Source: Amorphochlora amoebiformis (taxonomy: Eukaryota > Cercozoa > Chlorarachniophyceae). From it: DNA of 64,000 bases. Below, in pieces: positions 1-63,738 of this stretch. Under the pieces are notes generated by a model. That model made no database searches, had not been told where the DNA came from, and worked only from the letters and a program-made list of their open reading frames with translations. The stretch lies in NCBI GenBank assembly GCA_054601695.1, contig BAAHQB010000082.1:62001-126000 (forward strand). Reading direction: 5' to 3'. The position numbers were made by a program, and so were the translations under genes. Every line of letters begins with the position of its first letter. The stretch's first letter is position 1.

Positions 1-225
1 TATATATATATATACATACATATATATATATATATATATAGTATATGTATATATAGATACATGTGTATAACCTTAGATTGAGGAGGCCTCGGGTTGATGG
101 GTAATGGTGGTAGATTGTCTGCATGCATCTTATTCGAACCATTGTAATCTACAGGGCTTGCTTCCGGATCTTTTATGCCTAGTTTTGTGCACATAAATAA
201 ATAAATAAATGAATACATATATATA

Positions 226-258
<33 letters not shown>

Positions 259-594
259 AATATGTATAGTGAACAATATATATATATATATGCTTGTATG
301 TATATTTACATATTGTTATTTACATACAATATGTATGCTATTTATACATTGTATTATGTAATAAATGTATTATATACACACGTATGTGTATATAGACATG
401 TGCATATGTATTGAGTATACGCACAAACACACATATATATATATATAAATATGGGTGTATGTATGTTTTTATACGTATATATATATATTACATATATATA
501 TATGTATATATATACATATGTATATATACTATGATTCTATTTATAAACATACATATATACGTACATCTGTACATATATAATTGCATAAATATAT

Positions 595-642
<48 letters not shown>

Positions 643-948
643 GTATACATATATGTATATATATATATTTATGATGTTAATATAAATATGCATAGACATA
701 TATATGTATATAATTTATACATATATATATATATATATATACATATATATATACATATATATATATATGTATACTAATATGTATATATATATATATGAAA
801 TAATAGTAATATAAATATATATAAAACATATATATGTACATAATATATATATATATATATATATTAATATGTATATATAAATATATATATTATGTATCTG
901 TCTGTATATATATATATATACATCATATTATATATAAATATATAATAT

Positions 949-1012
<64 letters not shown>

Positions 1013-1042
1013 GCATGTGCATATATAATACACATTGCTAAA
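1..1042. repeat. TA-rich microsatellite spacer
   Basis: The stretch is mostly (TA)n and TA/CA/TG mixtures. It has one non-repetitive island at about 65-200 in which I find no open exon or RNA gene. It lies just downstream of the stop codon of the minus-strand TBC1D5-type gene. Nothing else can be supported here. Confidence 0.8.
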
Positions 1043-16789
<15,747 letters not shown>

Positions 16790-16819
16790 AGGTAGGTAGC
16801 TGGGTCCTAAAGATGTTCA

Positions 16820-17281
16820 ATGCGAAGAACAGTCCGGGAAGAGAGGAAAATATCCCCCAAAATCGCGATGTACGTCATCCTGGCTACCTACCCTTCCATT
16901 GACCTTTCCAGGCCTTTCCTTCAATCGGTCGAAGTATTATCACCAGAATATCCCCATATGGACGTAACGTTCTTCTTTTTGCTATCAAAGGGGTGCTTAT
17001 TACCTCAACCGCGCCCGTTGAGCAAAGTCTTTTTCCGCCCAAAAATTCGCCAAGAACTCCTGGATACTGAGCCCCCGCCAAACAGAATTAAGAATTTTCC
17101 TCGGATCAATCATTTTAAAGTTTTCATTTTTTCAGTTGGGCGTGGGGAGGATTGTGGAACGCTCAGGGGGCCAAGTAATACGGAGTACAGGCGCAACCTC
17201 TCGCTGTCCATTTCTGATGGCTTTCTGGATGATGGGTTTGACAACACTAAATATGACAGATCAGAATTGTCACATAGTTGA
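16820..17281 (+). CDS. Unsupported 153-codon open frame
   Basis: An ATG-initiated open frame in normal-complexity DNA, 31 bp from and divergent to the TBC1D5-type start. I recognise no domain. The opposite strand is also open over part of it (16884-17081), so the openness may be chance or it may belong to a spliced transcript. Confidence 0.2.
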   Translation: MRRTVREERKISPKIAMYVILATYPSIDLSRPFLQSVEVLSPEYPHMDVTFFFLLSKGCLLPQPRPLSKVFFRPKIRQELLDTEPPPNRIKNFPRINHFKVFIFSVGRGEDCGTLRGPSNTEYRRNLSLSISDGFLDDGFDNTKYDRSELSHS

Positions 17282-17341
17282 TATGTGACATTTCAGACGT
17301 ATCACGTGTGACATCTGTGGGACATCACCAATCGTGACATC
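17268..17341. promoter_or_regulatory. TGTGACAT cluster with perfect inverted repeat
   Basis: TGTCACAT and ATGTGACA form an 8-bp perfect inverted repeat with a 7-nt spacer at 17,268-17,290. More (T/C)GTGACAT copies follow at 17,308 and 17,333, and a GGACATC at about 17,320. The cluster lies between divergent genes, so a binding-site role is possible but inferred. Confidence 0.3.
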
Positions 17342-18152
17342 AATAAGAGAATGGTGGTCGACGGGTGGACGGCCATCTCTTTCTTGCTCCATTTCCCCTT
17401 CTTTCTCGCATCCCCGCCCGCTCTCTCTCAATCTCAGCCATCTAATCGATGGGTACCCGCCTGCCGTCAGTTTGGGGCACGTCTACGAGGTCGAAACCCG
17501 TCACTAGGTACCCAAAGCTGCTCGGCGGTGGACCGCGTCCTTTATTTTCATCGCTCCGTTACATTTATATATCTCACATTCTTTACCATCATACAGGATA
17601 TCTCAAAGTGCGGGGTTCGATTCCTTTAGAGATGGGAAGTGTCCTTTTCGAAAGGAGGGAAAGGGGACGGGCAAGGCATGTCACTTTCGCGAAGGTGATA
17701 TTCACCAATACTAGCTAGTTGTCATCCAGTGGTAGGGCTAAGAGAGTGAAACTTGAGATAAAACTTAAGATAGAAAATGGGCTTTGGGATGGGTTGGCGT
17801 GGAAATTGGCTTGGAGTACGTGAGACAATTGACCGAATCCACCGGCGGTCCATTGAATTCTAACCACCTATTCGCTACTAGGACGGAGGGAACGTAGATC
17901 CTACGGACGAAATAAATGGTGAAGCTAAACTCTGACATATTCTCATCTGGCCCTTTTCCCTGAGTCTGACCTAGCCCGCCCCCAAGTAGGGGACGACGAG
18001 GACAAGGTTTACGTTGAGGAGGACTTCGTTGAGAAGGTAGGGAGTTGGGCCCGAGAGTAAGATTGGGTTACGATCGGTAAATGTAGGATGTTGCGGTATG
18101 TTCGTTAGGATAATATTTTTTGGAGAATATGTATGTTTTAAATGTATATATT

Positions 18153-18212
<60 letters not shown>

Positions 18213-18298
18213 CATACATACATATATATATATATATGTATATATTTATTATATATATATATATTATATACATATACATATATATGTATATATATATA

Positions 18299-18412
<114 letters not shown>

Positions 18413-18512
18413 ATATATCTATATTATATGTGTGTCTGTCCATGTGTATATGTATATATACTATATGTATGTGTGTATATATATATTATATATATGTAAT
18501 ATTCAATCCTTG

Positions 18513-18568
<56 letters not shown>

Positions 18569-18638
18569 GTATGTATGTATAGAACATATGTATGTATATC
18601 ATATATTATACATATGTATATGAGAGTATATATATATT

Positions 18639-18688
<50 letters not shown>

Positions 18689-18689
18689 G

Positions 18690-18783
<94 letters not shown>

Positions 18784-18828
18784 CATGTATATATATAATA
18801 TATACATATATATATATATATTACTATA

Positions 18829-18859
<31 letters not shown>

Positions 18860-18877
18860 TATACATGAATATATACA

Positions 18878-18908
<31 letters not shown>

Positions 18909-18958
18909 AATAATTAAATATACATATATATATACATACATATATATACATATATTCG

Positions 18959-19055
<97 letters not shown>

Positions 19056-19083
19056 TATGTGTATATATATAGAAGTCTCTTTG

Positions 19084-19266
<183 letters not shown>

Positions 19267-19286
19267 ATATATGTAATATACATATT

Positions 19287-19319
<33 letters not shown>

Positions 19320-19352
19320 ATGTATAGTGACATTTTTATGATTTACATATGT

Positions 19353-19420
<68 letters not shown>

Positions 19421-19426
19421 GTACAG

Positions 19427-31651
<12,225 letters not shown>

Positions 31652-31679
31652 GTTGTTTTCTATATATATATATATACAC

Positions 31680-31711
<32 letters not shown>

Positions 31712-31728
31712 ATATATGTATATATACA

Positions 31729-31781
<53 letters not shown>

Positions 31782-31869
31782 ATATATATATATATATTCA
31801 CATTCATATATATATATATATTATATGTATATGCGTGTGTGTGTGTATGTATGCTTGCAATATATATAT

Positions 31870-31968
<99 letters not shown>

Positions 31969-31982
31969 GTATGTATATATAC

Positions 31983-32036
<54 letters not shown>

Positions 32037-32130
32037 TTACATATATATATATACATATATGTACTCCCAAACCATGCTTTCATCAGTCTAAAGAGAGGTA
32101 GGTGATCACATGCATATGTACCTATATATA

Positions 32131-32164
<34 letters not shown>

Positions 32165-32209
32165 GTAAGTGTGTGTGTGTATGTAATATGTATATAAAAT
32201 ATGTTGCAA

Positions 32210-32243
<34 letters not shown>

Positions 32244-32376
32244 AATATATATTTATGTAATATACTTATATGAATATAGGGATATACGCATATGTATTGA
32301 CAAACAATCAAATAGGGTATGTTTGAGAGGCCGAAGGATATCTCAAAAGCTTACGGAGGGTATACATCTGTATATA

Positions 32377-32416
<40 letters not shown>

Positions 32417-32457
32417 TTTATACACACGTGTGCATAAATATATATTTATATATATCT

Positions 32458-32506
<49 letters not shown>

Positions 32507-32534
32507 GTAAGATACATGGGTGTACGTATATGTG

Positions 32535-32606
<72 letters not shown>

Positions 32607-32659
32607 ATTTATATATAAATACATAGGTACATATTTTGACATATACATACAGACATATT

Positions 32660-32749
<90 letters not shown>

Positions 32750-32772
32750 CATATATACATATATTTATATAT

Positions 32773-32823
<51 letters not shown>

Positions 32824-32839
32824 TTATAATAAATGTATC

Positions 32840-32911
<72 letters not shown>

Positions 32912-33179
32912 TTATAAATATATATGTATATATATATATATATGTATATATATGTATAATATGGATATGTAAATGTATATATAAAAAAATATGTGTGTGT
33001 GTTTGTGTGTAAAATATACGTAAACAAGAAATGAAATACAAATATATACACATATCTGTACCATATTGTTAGAGTGCGAAACTTATAGCTAATTCGCTAC
33101 TAGGAGACTGTAGTTAGACCACGGCAGGGACAGACCGACATATATATATATATATATATATAATATATATAATATATAT

Positions 33180-33226
<47 letters not shown>

Positions 33227-33303
33227 GTGTATATTTATATATATATATATATACATATATATGTGTGTGTGTAAGCCTACTGTACATACAAATTTCTAAA
33301 TAT

Positions 33304-33338
<35 letters not shown>

Positions 33339-33568
33339 TTGAATCCATCTCCAACACAATCTATTCCTATGACCCCCCTTATCCCCTATCCTAACTAACT
33401 TCCCAACCCGACACCAGTCTAACACCAAATTCAAACCCGAACAGAGGCCGAACAGTGAAAAAAGGAGAATATGAACGATTTCTAGAAGAGGCAGCCCTAA
33501 CCCTAACCCTAATCCAAACCTTAACTTTGGCCTAACTTGCTACGGAGAATGTCTGAAAATAATTGCTC

Positions 33569-33663
33569 GAAAACACGCAAAAAAAAACCTTAAAAACATC
33601 GGAAAACACGCAGAAAACACCTTAAAAACATCGGAAAACACGCAAAAATACATTAAAAACATT
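33569..33663. repeat. Tandem repeat, about 32 bp unit, 3 copies
   Basis: Units built on GGAAAACACGCAAAAA followed by CCTTAAAAACATC lie at about 33,569, 33,602 and 33,634. They sit in a non-TA island upstream of a CCCTAA block. Confidence 0.85.
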
Positions 33664-33759
33664 GAAAAGCTAAATCGAGCTAAGTTCGAACTTTGAACAC
33701 TGAAGGTGAACAAGAAGAGACTTGAGCAGCTTCGGAACCCGGTAACTCGATTCTCTCTT

Positions 33760-33870
33760 ATGCAACCCTAACCCTAACTCTAACCCTAACCCTAACCCTA
33801 ACCCTAACCCTAACCCTAACCTTCTAATGCAACCTTAAACTTAACCTTAGTATCGACCCTAAGCCTGACC
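33760..33870. repeat. CCCTAA array
   Basis: Nearly perfect CCCTAAC units, followed by TTAAACTTAACC variants, in the spacer before the TPR gene. Confidence 0.85.
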
Positions 33871-33904
33871 CTGATACATGTGAATATATGTATATACATA
33901 TATA

Positions 33905-33937
<33 letters not shown>

Positions 33938-34019
33938 CAATTATATAGATATATAAAAATGTGTTTGTGTGTTTGTGTATAATGTATACGTACATACATC
34001 CATAAGTATATTATATCAC

Positions 34020-34055
<36 letters not shown>

Positions 34056-34066
34056 TATATACACAT

Positions 34067-34123
<57 letters not shown>

Positions 34124-34151
34124 ACATACATATATCATCATATATATGTAT

Positions 34152-34202
<51 letters not shown>

Positions 34203-34259
34203 GTGCATCACATACCAGGAAAGTCGTAAGCGCAGGACTGGGGAAGATGATATCGACGC

Positions 34260-34817
34260 AGAGGCTAACCCTAACCCTAACCCAAACTAAACTCAACCCT
34301 AACCCTAACCCAAACCCTAAACCCTAACCCTAAACTCAACCCTAACGCAAACCCTAAACTTAACACTAACCCTTACCCAAACCCTGAATCCCAAACCCTA
34401 AATCCCAAACCCTAAATTCAACCCTAACCCTAACCCAAACCGTAAACTCAACCCGAACCTTAACTCAACCCCAACCCTAGGCCAAAACCTAAACTCAGCC
34501 CTAACCCTAACCCTAACCCTAACCCAAAACCTAAACTTAATCTAACCCTAACCTAAATCCTAACTCAACCCTAACCCTAACCCTAACGCAAACCCTAAAC
34601 TCAACCCTAATCCTAACCCAAACCCTAGACTCAACCTAACCCTAACCCAAACCCTAAACTCAACCCAGCGGTAAGACTACCCATCTTAACGTAACCTCTA
34701 TAACCAATCCCCAACCCTAATATTTTGTCAAACCCTAAGGTTTAACGTAAGCTTAACCCAATCCCCAACCCCTACCCCTAACCCTAACCCTAGCCCTAAC
34801 CCTGATCGTAACCCTAG
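34260..34817. repeat. Higher-order CCCTAA repeat with AAACCCTAAACTCAACC unit
   Basis: The array is not a simple hexamer. A larger unit (CCCTAACCCAAACCCTAAAC followed by TCAA) recurs several times between 34,290 and 34,670, showing secondary amplification of a mutated telomere-type unit. Confidence 0.8.
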
Positions 34818-34876
34818 GTGGCGAAACAAGCACAACGGAACATATCTATTGGATTTTCAATGCTCGAATCGTTCCT
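34818..34876 (+). CDS. Candidate exon upstream of the TPR gene
   Basis: Bounded by CCCTAG and a GTATGT donor and open in all three frames, so the correct one is unclear; one reads AKQAQRNISIGFSMLESFL. It is framed by CCCTAA and TTAGGG blocks, like proven exons here. Confidence 0.35.
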
Positions 34877-34879
34877 GTA

Positions 34880-34998
34880 TGTTGGGGAGGGGCTAGGGTT
34901 AGCGTTAGGGTTGGTTTGGGTTAGGGTTAAGGCTGGGGTTAGGGTTCGAGTTAGGGTTTGGGTTGGGGTTGGGGTTTGGGTTAGGGTTAGGGTTAGGG

Positions 34999-35005
<7 letters not shown>
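34880..35005. repeat. TTAGGG-oriented block downstream of a candidate donor
   Basis: Degenerate TTAGGG, TTGGGG and TTCGAG units follow the candidate donor at 34,877. This is the opposite orientation to the CCCTAA block just upstream of the same candidate exon. Confidence 0.8.
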
Positions 35006-35040
<35 letters not shown>

Positions 35041-35157
35041 TATGTATGTATGTATGTGTAAAGAAAACTACATTTATATACAATATATATATTTATATAT
35101 ATATATATATATATGAGTATGTATGTATGTACGTGTAAAGTATAACTACATTTATAC

Positions 35158-35192
<35 letters not shown>

Positions 35193-35233
35193 GTATGTGT
35201 GTACATATAGGTATACGTACACGTATATAACTA

Positions 35234-35296
<63 letters not shown>

Positions 35297-35328
35297 AATT
35301 GCATTTTTGAGAGTATGTATACGTATAC

Positions 35329-35391
<63 letters not shown>

Positions 35392-35465
35392 CATTATATC
35401 ACATATATATATATATACATATACATATACATTATATCACTCATACAAACACAGCCTATACGAAG

Positions 35466-39728
<4,263 letters not shown>

Positions 39729-39868
39729 CAAGTGAAGCTCAAAAAGGTGTAGGGGTCTAGCACGTGAAGTGCGGTACCATGATTAATACCATAAATTCAT
39801 CGGTTATAAATCTGTCGCAATATCAATATGTATGTTTTTATAGATGTATACAAATAGATACTGTGATA

Positions 39869-39931
<63 letters not shown>

Positions 39932-40230
39932 ATAGTATATTTTTTATGTACACAATACATATACTAGAGAAATTTATACCAAGAGAGAGAGAAACCAATA
40001 TTAATTTAATAGCTAGCTAGCTAGTACTAATTACTATTAAGAATGTTTGTATGTAAATGTCACTGTGGAAAATATATGACTCTTTGATGAAATCCACTCC
40101 ACCGTCCTACTTGGCTTCTAGATCTTGAGGTGCTAGAATGATTGCGGCATTGACGACCATGCTCCCGGATTTTCATCATAAGTCACATGCATGCGCGAAG
40201 GGCCCAAGATGGCAATAGCCTCGAGATATC

Positions 40231-40280
<50 letters not shown>

Positions 40281-41030
40281 ATTATTAGTATTCTTATCAT
40301 TACATTGTAATTATTAGTGTAATATATACAGAAGTTACCGGTACTATGATAGTTTAAGTATGAATGAATACTATAGTAGTGTATACCAAACATTATTATT
40401 CGTGCGTATGTATACATTTAAGTATCCGAGCTTAGGTTCAATGGCACAATCGTTCATTAATATCGTAAGCAGGCAGCATTACAAGTATACGAATGTAACT
40501 GGTACTAAATACATGGTTTAGACGCGTCATCGCATACGATAGATCAACTGGCCTTCTTGGCATGTTTGCCCAATTCTATGCTATCGTACCACAAACTGAC
40601 AGGTCCACCGACCCTCACCTCTTCTTACCCATAAGCTTACCAAAAATATACCCAAGGCCCCCCCCGTTATACATTTCGCTCTTCATATCCCGCACATCTA
40701 GCAGTAGTCTTATTGAGACGGTAAAGCTACTCACAGATCATTAGAATACTGTGAATGTGGGGGAGATTGAGTTCGCTGCCATGCTCAGACTCGCCATTGT
40801 CAGGATATCAAAGCGTTGATATCTCGATATTTTTTGTGGATATCAAAATATCTAAATATTAATATATGGATATCTGGATATCATATCTTCTCTTAATGGG
40901 ATTACCGGGGAATTAAAGGGGACTACCGGGGTTCTGTAGAGACTCAGACAGCCAGATTCCCGTCGCGTTTTTCGCGCCAGGCAAACCAGAACGTGCGCGA
41001 CTCCGCATTCGCCCTTAAAAAAGCCTTTGT
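39729..41030. other. Intergenic region upstream of CCT7
   Basis: Contains two (TA)n tracts (about 39,870-39,930 and 40,237-40,277), GCTAGCTAGCTAG at 40,012, ordinary-complexity DNA with no convincing exon, and the GATATC cluster at 40,803-40,886. The CCT7 promoter should lie here. Confidence 0.6.
40803..40886. promoter_or_regulatory. GATATC cluster upstream of CCT7
   Basis: Five full GATATC palindromes plus several half-sites (ATATC, CGATAT) fall within 85 bp, about 150 bp before the CCT7 start codon. Nothing similar occurs elsewhere in the window. A regulatory role is inferred from position only. Confidence 0.35.
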
Positions 41031-43540
41031 ATGTCTCACCTTCTCAATCCTCGCATCGTCCTCCTCAAACAAGGCACTGACACTTCCCAAGGTAGATTTT
41101 GTTGTGAATTCTGGACAGTATTTGGTCTGGGATTCGATCTCGGAATAATCGATTAGGAAAGGGGCAACTGCTCAGCAATATCAGTGCATGCCAAGCTGTC
41201 GTAGACATTGTCAAAACGACTCTCGGACCTCGTGGTATGGACAAACTCATCCAGGTTGGTGAGAAGGTGACAATATCGAACGACGGGGCCACGGTAATTA
41301 GTCTGCTCGATATCGTTCACCCAGCTGCGGGCACACTTGTCGACATCGCTAAGAGCCAAGATGAGATGGTATAGCGCTATGTTAGCGTCCGTAAGCAAAT
41401 CTGAATGGTACTTGTCTATAGGTTGGGGACGGAACCACGTCGGTGGTCGTGCTCGCTGGGGAGCTCCTGAAGAACGTTAAAGGGTTCGTGGAGGATGGTG
41501 TGCACCCGCAGATCATCATCAAGGGCTACAAGCAAGCCGCAGCGCTCGCTCTTAAAAAGATTGATGAGCTTGCAGTTAACGTTAAAAAGGAGGAGGAGAA
41601 GTAAGAACCCCCGCTAGATTGTAGTGGCGTTCTTTTGACTAGCATTGCACACCTACAGGAAATTCGAAGAGATGCTCCTGCGCTGCGGTAAGACAGCTCT
41701 AAACTCCAAATTGATCGCCAAACAAAAGGACTTCTTTGCACGGATGGCGGTCGATGCGATTATGCACCTCGAGAGTGATATTGCGCTCGACCTGGGAATG
41801 GTCGGGATCAAGAAGGTCCCCGGAGGATCTACCACGGTTTGTGTGTTTATCCTGCACTTCATATAGTGCACCTTATATTACGTCGTGATATCTTCACTGT
41901 CTCATGCGGTTTGTAAAAAACAGGACTCATTCATGGTTAAGGGGGTCGCTTTCAAGAAGACATTCTCCTACGCTGGCTTTGAGCAAGCCCCAAAGGTACA
42001 AAACACGGACTCTCCTTGGGATATATCTAAAGTGTTACCTTGTCGCCAGGCCTTCAAGAGTCCGAAAATCTGCCTGCTTAACGTGGAACTCGAGCTCAAA
42101 TCCGAGTCAAGCAACGCCGAGATCCGTATCAAGGACCCAAAGCAATATCAGTCTATCGTGGACGCTGAGTGGTAATTATGACATGCTATAAACTGTCAGG
42201 GCTGCTTGCAACCAGATTAGTAGCTCATAATAGCATGATACTTAGGAAAATTATCTACGACAAATTGAGGTCGATCGTCGACTCAGGGGCCAAGATCGTG
42301 CTTTCCAAGCTCCCGATCGGAGATCTAGCCACGCAATTCTTCGCAGATCGCGAGATTTTCTGCGGTATACTTCAGAAGAAATTTAACTCCCGTAAATCAT
42401 CGAAAACATCGTTTATAATATTTATGTTACCCCCAGCCGGTAGGGTTGAGGAGTCGGACCTCGACCGTGTCGCTAAGGCGACAGGCGGTGTGGTACAGAC
42501 TTCCCTGAACGATTTGAATGACAAGGTTTTGGGCGTGTGTGGATCGTTTGAGGAGCGTCAGGTACGGGACGAAGACATGTTGATTCTATCAAGGCTTTAA
42601 AAAAGTCCTTCGGCAGGTCGGGAGCGAGAGGTTCAACGTGTTCACGGGTTGCCCTCAGACAAAAACCACCACGATTGTGCTTAGGGGAGGCGCAGAGCAG
42701 TTCATTGCTGAGACGGAAAGGTAAGATGAATCTTAGACTGTCGAGTATGTTTACTATCTCGAGGTTATTCACAGCCTTACCTCTTACCAATTCATCTGAC
42801 CGTTAGGTCACTTCACGATGCTTTGATGATTGTGAAGCGTACCGTGGAGCATTCTAGTGTTGTTGGTGGAGGCGGTGCTATAGAGGTAACAATCTAAAAA
42901 AGTGCAGTCGGACACGACATGTACACATACATACTATTGCTGTGTTACGGGTAATGTGCAATAAAGTAGATATAATCGGATAAAGGCATTCTTATATCTC
43001 AGATGGAGTTGAGCAAGTACCTTCGCGAATTCTCCGAGACTGTCGACACCAAGCAGCAGCTCATCATCAAGGTAACGCAATGCGTACACTGAGACTTGCG
43101 AGAAAATTAATCCCGAATCATGTAGGCTTTTGCCCAAGCCTTCGAGGTTATCCCTAGACAGATAGCCGACAATGCAGGTTTCGATGCTACAGATATTCTA
43201 AACGACCTTCGGACTGCCCATCACCAAGGTGAAATCAAATGGTATTCTAAAGTGCAATTGTCTGAAAACTTTGAATTTCCCCAGGAAAGATTTGGTACGG
43301 CGTGGATATCGAGAGCGAGGTAACACACCCGCCATGCTCTCCAATCCTAGTTCATTTTAGAACCATACATATCTTTTTTGTTTAACCTCGCACCCAGAAG
43401 GAATCTAAAACCGTAATCTAACAGGGGGTTTGTGATACAATGAAGACTTACGTTTGGGAACCTGCCCACAACAAAGTAATTTTTACAATCACGCACACAA
43501 ACACACATGAATTAACACACACACACACATTTTACATATG

Positions 43541-43594
<54 letters not shown>

Positions 43595-43642
43595 ATATAT
43601 ATATGTGTGTGTATGTAATATATGTGTATATATTTGTATATG

Positions 43643-43680
<38 letters not shown>

Positions 43681-43747
43681 TTCATATATATACATATATA
43701 TATATACACATGTGTATGTAATATATGTGTATATATGTGTATATGTA

Positions 43748-43838
<91 letters not shown>

Positions 43839-43866
43839 ATATATATATATATATATAATTTAAAAG

Positions 43867-43913
<47 letters not shown>

Positions 43914-44036
43914 CAGCGCAACTCAATAGCCGCGGCTTGCGAGGCTGCCTGCATGATATTATCTGTTGACGAGACTATCAAGAACCCTAAGGCCGGGAAT
44001 ATCGACGACGAACGAAGAATTAATCCCCGAGGATAA
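41031..44036 (+). CDS. CCT7: T-complex protein 1 subunit eta (CCT7), complete
   Basis: Subunit of the cytosolic TRiC/CCT chaperonin, which folds actin, tubulin and other proteins using ATP. Fifteen exons: 41031-41091, 41157-41368, 41422-41600, 41659-41836, 41924-41995, 42050-42171, 42246-42364, 42437-42561, 42617-42720, 42807-42885, 43003-43071, 43126-43228, 43285-43319, 43425-43475, 43917-44036. All are GT-AG and in phase, totalling 542 residues against 543 in human. The start [20 protein letters not shown] fits the family N-terminus. Visible motifs: [12 protein letters not shown] (about 41-52), SNDGAT (61-66), GDGTTSV (93-99, ATP site), [50 protein letters not shown] (411-425), NAGFDA and VDETIKNP. 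The eta identity follows from the [14 protein letters not shown] and FADRE blocks. Thirteen introns are 53-117 bp; only the last (441 bp) is swollen by (TA)n. Confidence 0.97.
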
Positions 44037-44838
44037 TAATCTGAAAGTTGTCAGCCATAGAGGCAGAGACGCCACGACGTCATCGACGCGGGCTAAACTA
44101 GACACACCGGACGCGACAGATACCGCTCAAGGTTGATCATGATACCGGTACCGCGTGCACGCCGCGGCGACGTGCTTGCGCTATATGGATGTGCCTGATT
44201 GTGAGTCAACTTAATTGTAGTTGGACACAACGTAATGTCTAATTTATCTCAGTCTAGATCTACTAGTATATCAATATCTTAGACTGCGATACTAAATATG
44301 GAATCAATGGATCTAGTGATCAAGGACTGCCACTAGTACTAGTAGTACTAACTAGACTAAGAGCCGGTAGGCTAGGTAGTTGTCTCTGTCTTGTGTCTAG
44401 TAGCTATAGAGTAGAGATACCAGAGATAAGCTAAATTTAAACTACACGCGCACATTACCGGATTAATTGCATGACCAGTAGATACCTAGGATACTCTAGA
44501 TACTAGCGTAGAATACAATTGAAGTATAATAATAATTTTTGAGTGTCTCTATTCTACCAGATCCATGTACTAGATGTACTAGATGTATTCTAGGTATTCT
44601 AGATACGCAGTACATTGATATACGATATACTAGATATACCCTCCATGGCACTAGATGGCAGATGGCACTATGAAATCATGATAATTACAATTTGAGTAGT
44701 AGACTAGCATGTAGTTATTCTAGCCTTTCAGGATTTAATAGTCCTTTTTGTATAGCTATATGGACTGGAAAACCGCTAGTGACAGCTTGAGTGCTGAACT
44801 TTGTATTAGTCTGAAACGGTTGGCGTTTGAATTTTAAC
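44037..44838. other. Intergenic spacer between convergent CCT7 and ABCA genes
   Basis: Both 3' ends face this 800-bp gap. The first 190 bp is GC-richer. From about 44,236 to 44,730 the sequence is strikingly rich in CTAG and TAGAT/ACTAG words. No exon or RNA gene was recognised. Confidence 0.6.
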
Positions 44839-63463
<18,625 letters not shown>

Positions 63464-63507
<44 letters not shown>

Positions 63508-63515
63508 TAAACATA

Positions 63516-63551
<36 letters not shown>

Positions 63552-63689
63552 ATAAAAAAATTCATGTACATGCATATATACTGTTTATGTGTCTATATGT
63601 ATATGTCTTTATGTATGAATACATATATAGAGCTCATTTTAAACAATACATACTCTCTATCCTTATACACACTTAGTACACACACACAT

Positions 63690-63738
<49 letters not shown>

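Larger units (their letters stand above)
31652..35465. other. Spacer or long-intron region, no proven gene
   Basis: (TA)n from 31,660 to 33,060, then islands. Open, splice-flanked segments on the + strand occur at 32316-32359 ([15 protein letters not shown]), about 33,440-33,500 (KKGEYERFLEEAA), 34217-34260 ([15 protein letters not shown]) and 34818-34876. They may be upstream exons of the TPR gene or the end of the previous gene, but phases do not close. Confidence 0.4.

Noticed and set aside
130-160. GGTTCGAAT on the minus strand resembling a tRNA T-loop
   Set aside because: No flanking stem pairing, no A/B box or cloverleaf could be built.
411-674. Long YIYIYI / HTHTHI open frames, here and at more than a hundred other places
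   Set aside because: They are translations of (TA)n and (CA)n microsatellites on both strands, with no start context, domain or conservation.
40562-40744. 60-codon + strand open frame upstream of CCT7
   Set aside because: No recognisable domain or splice partner; length is within chance for this region.
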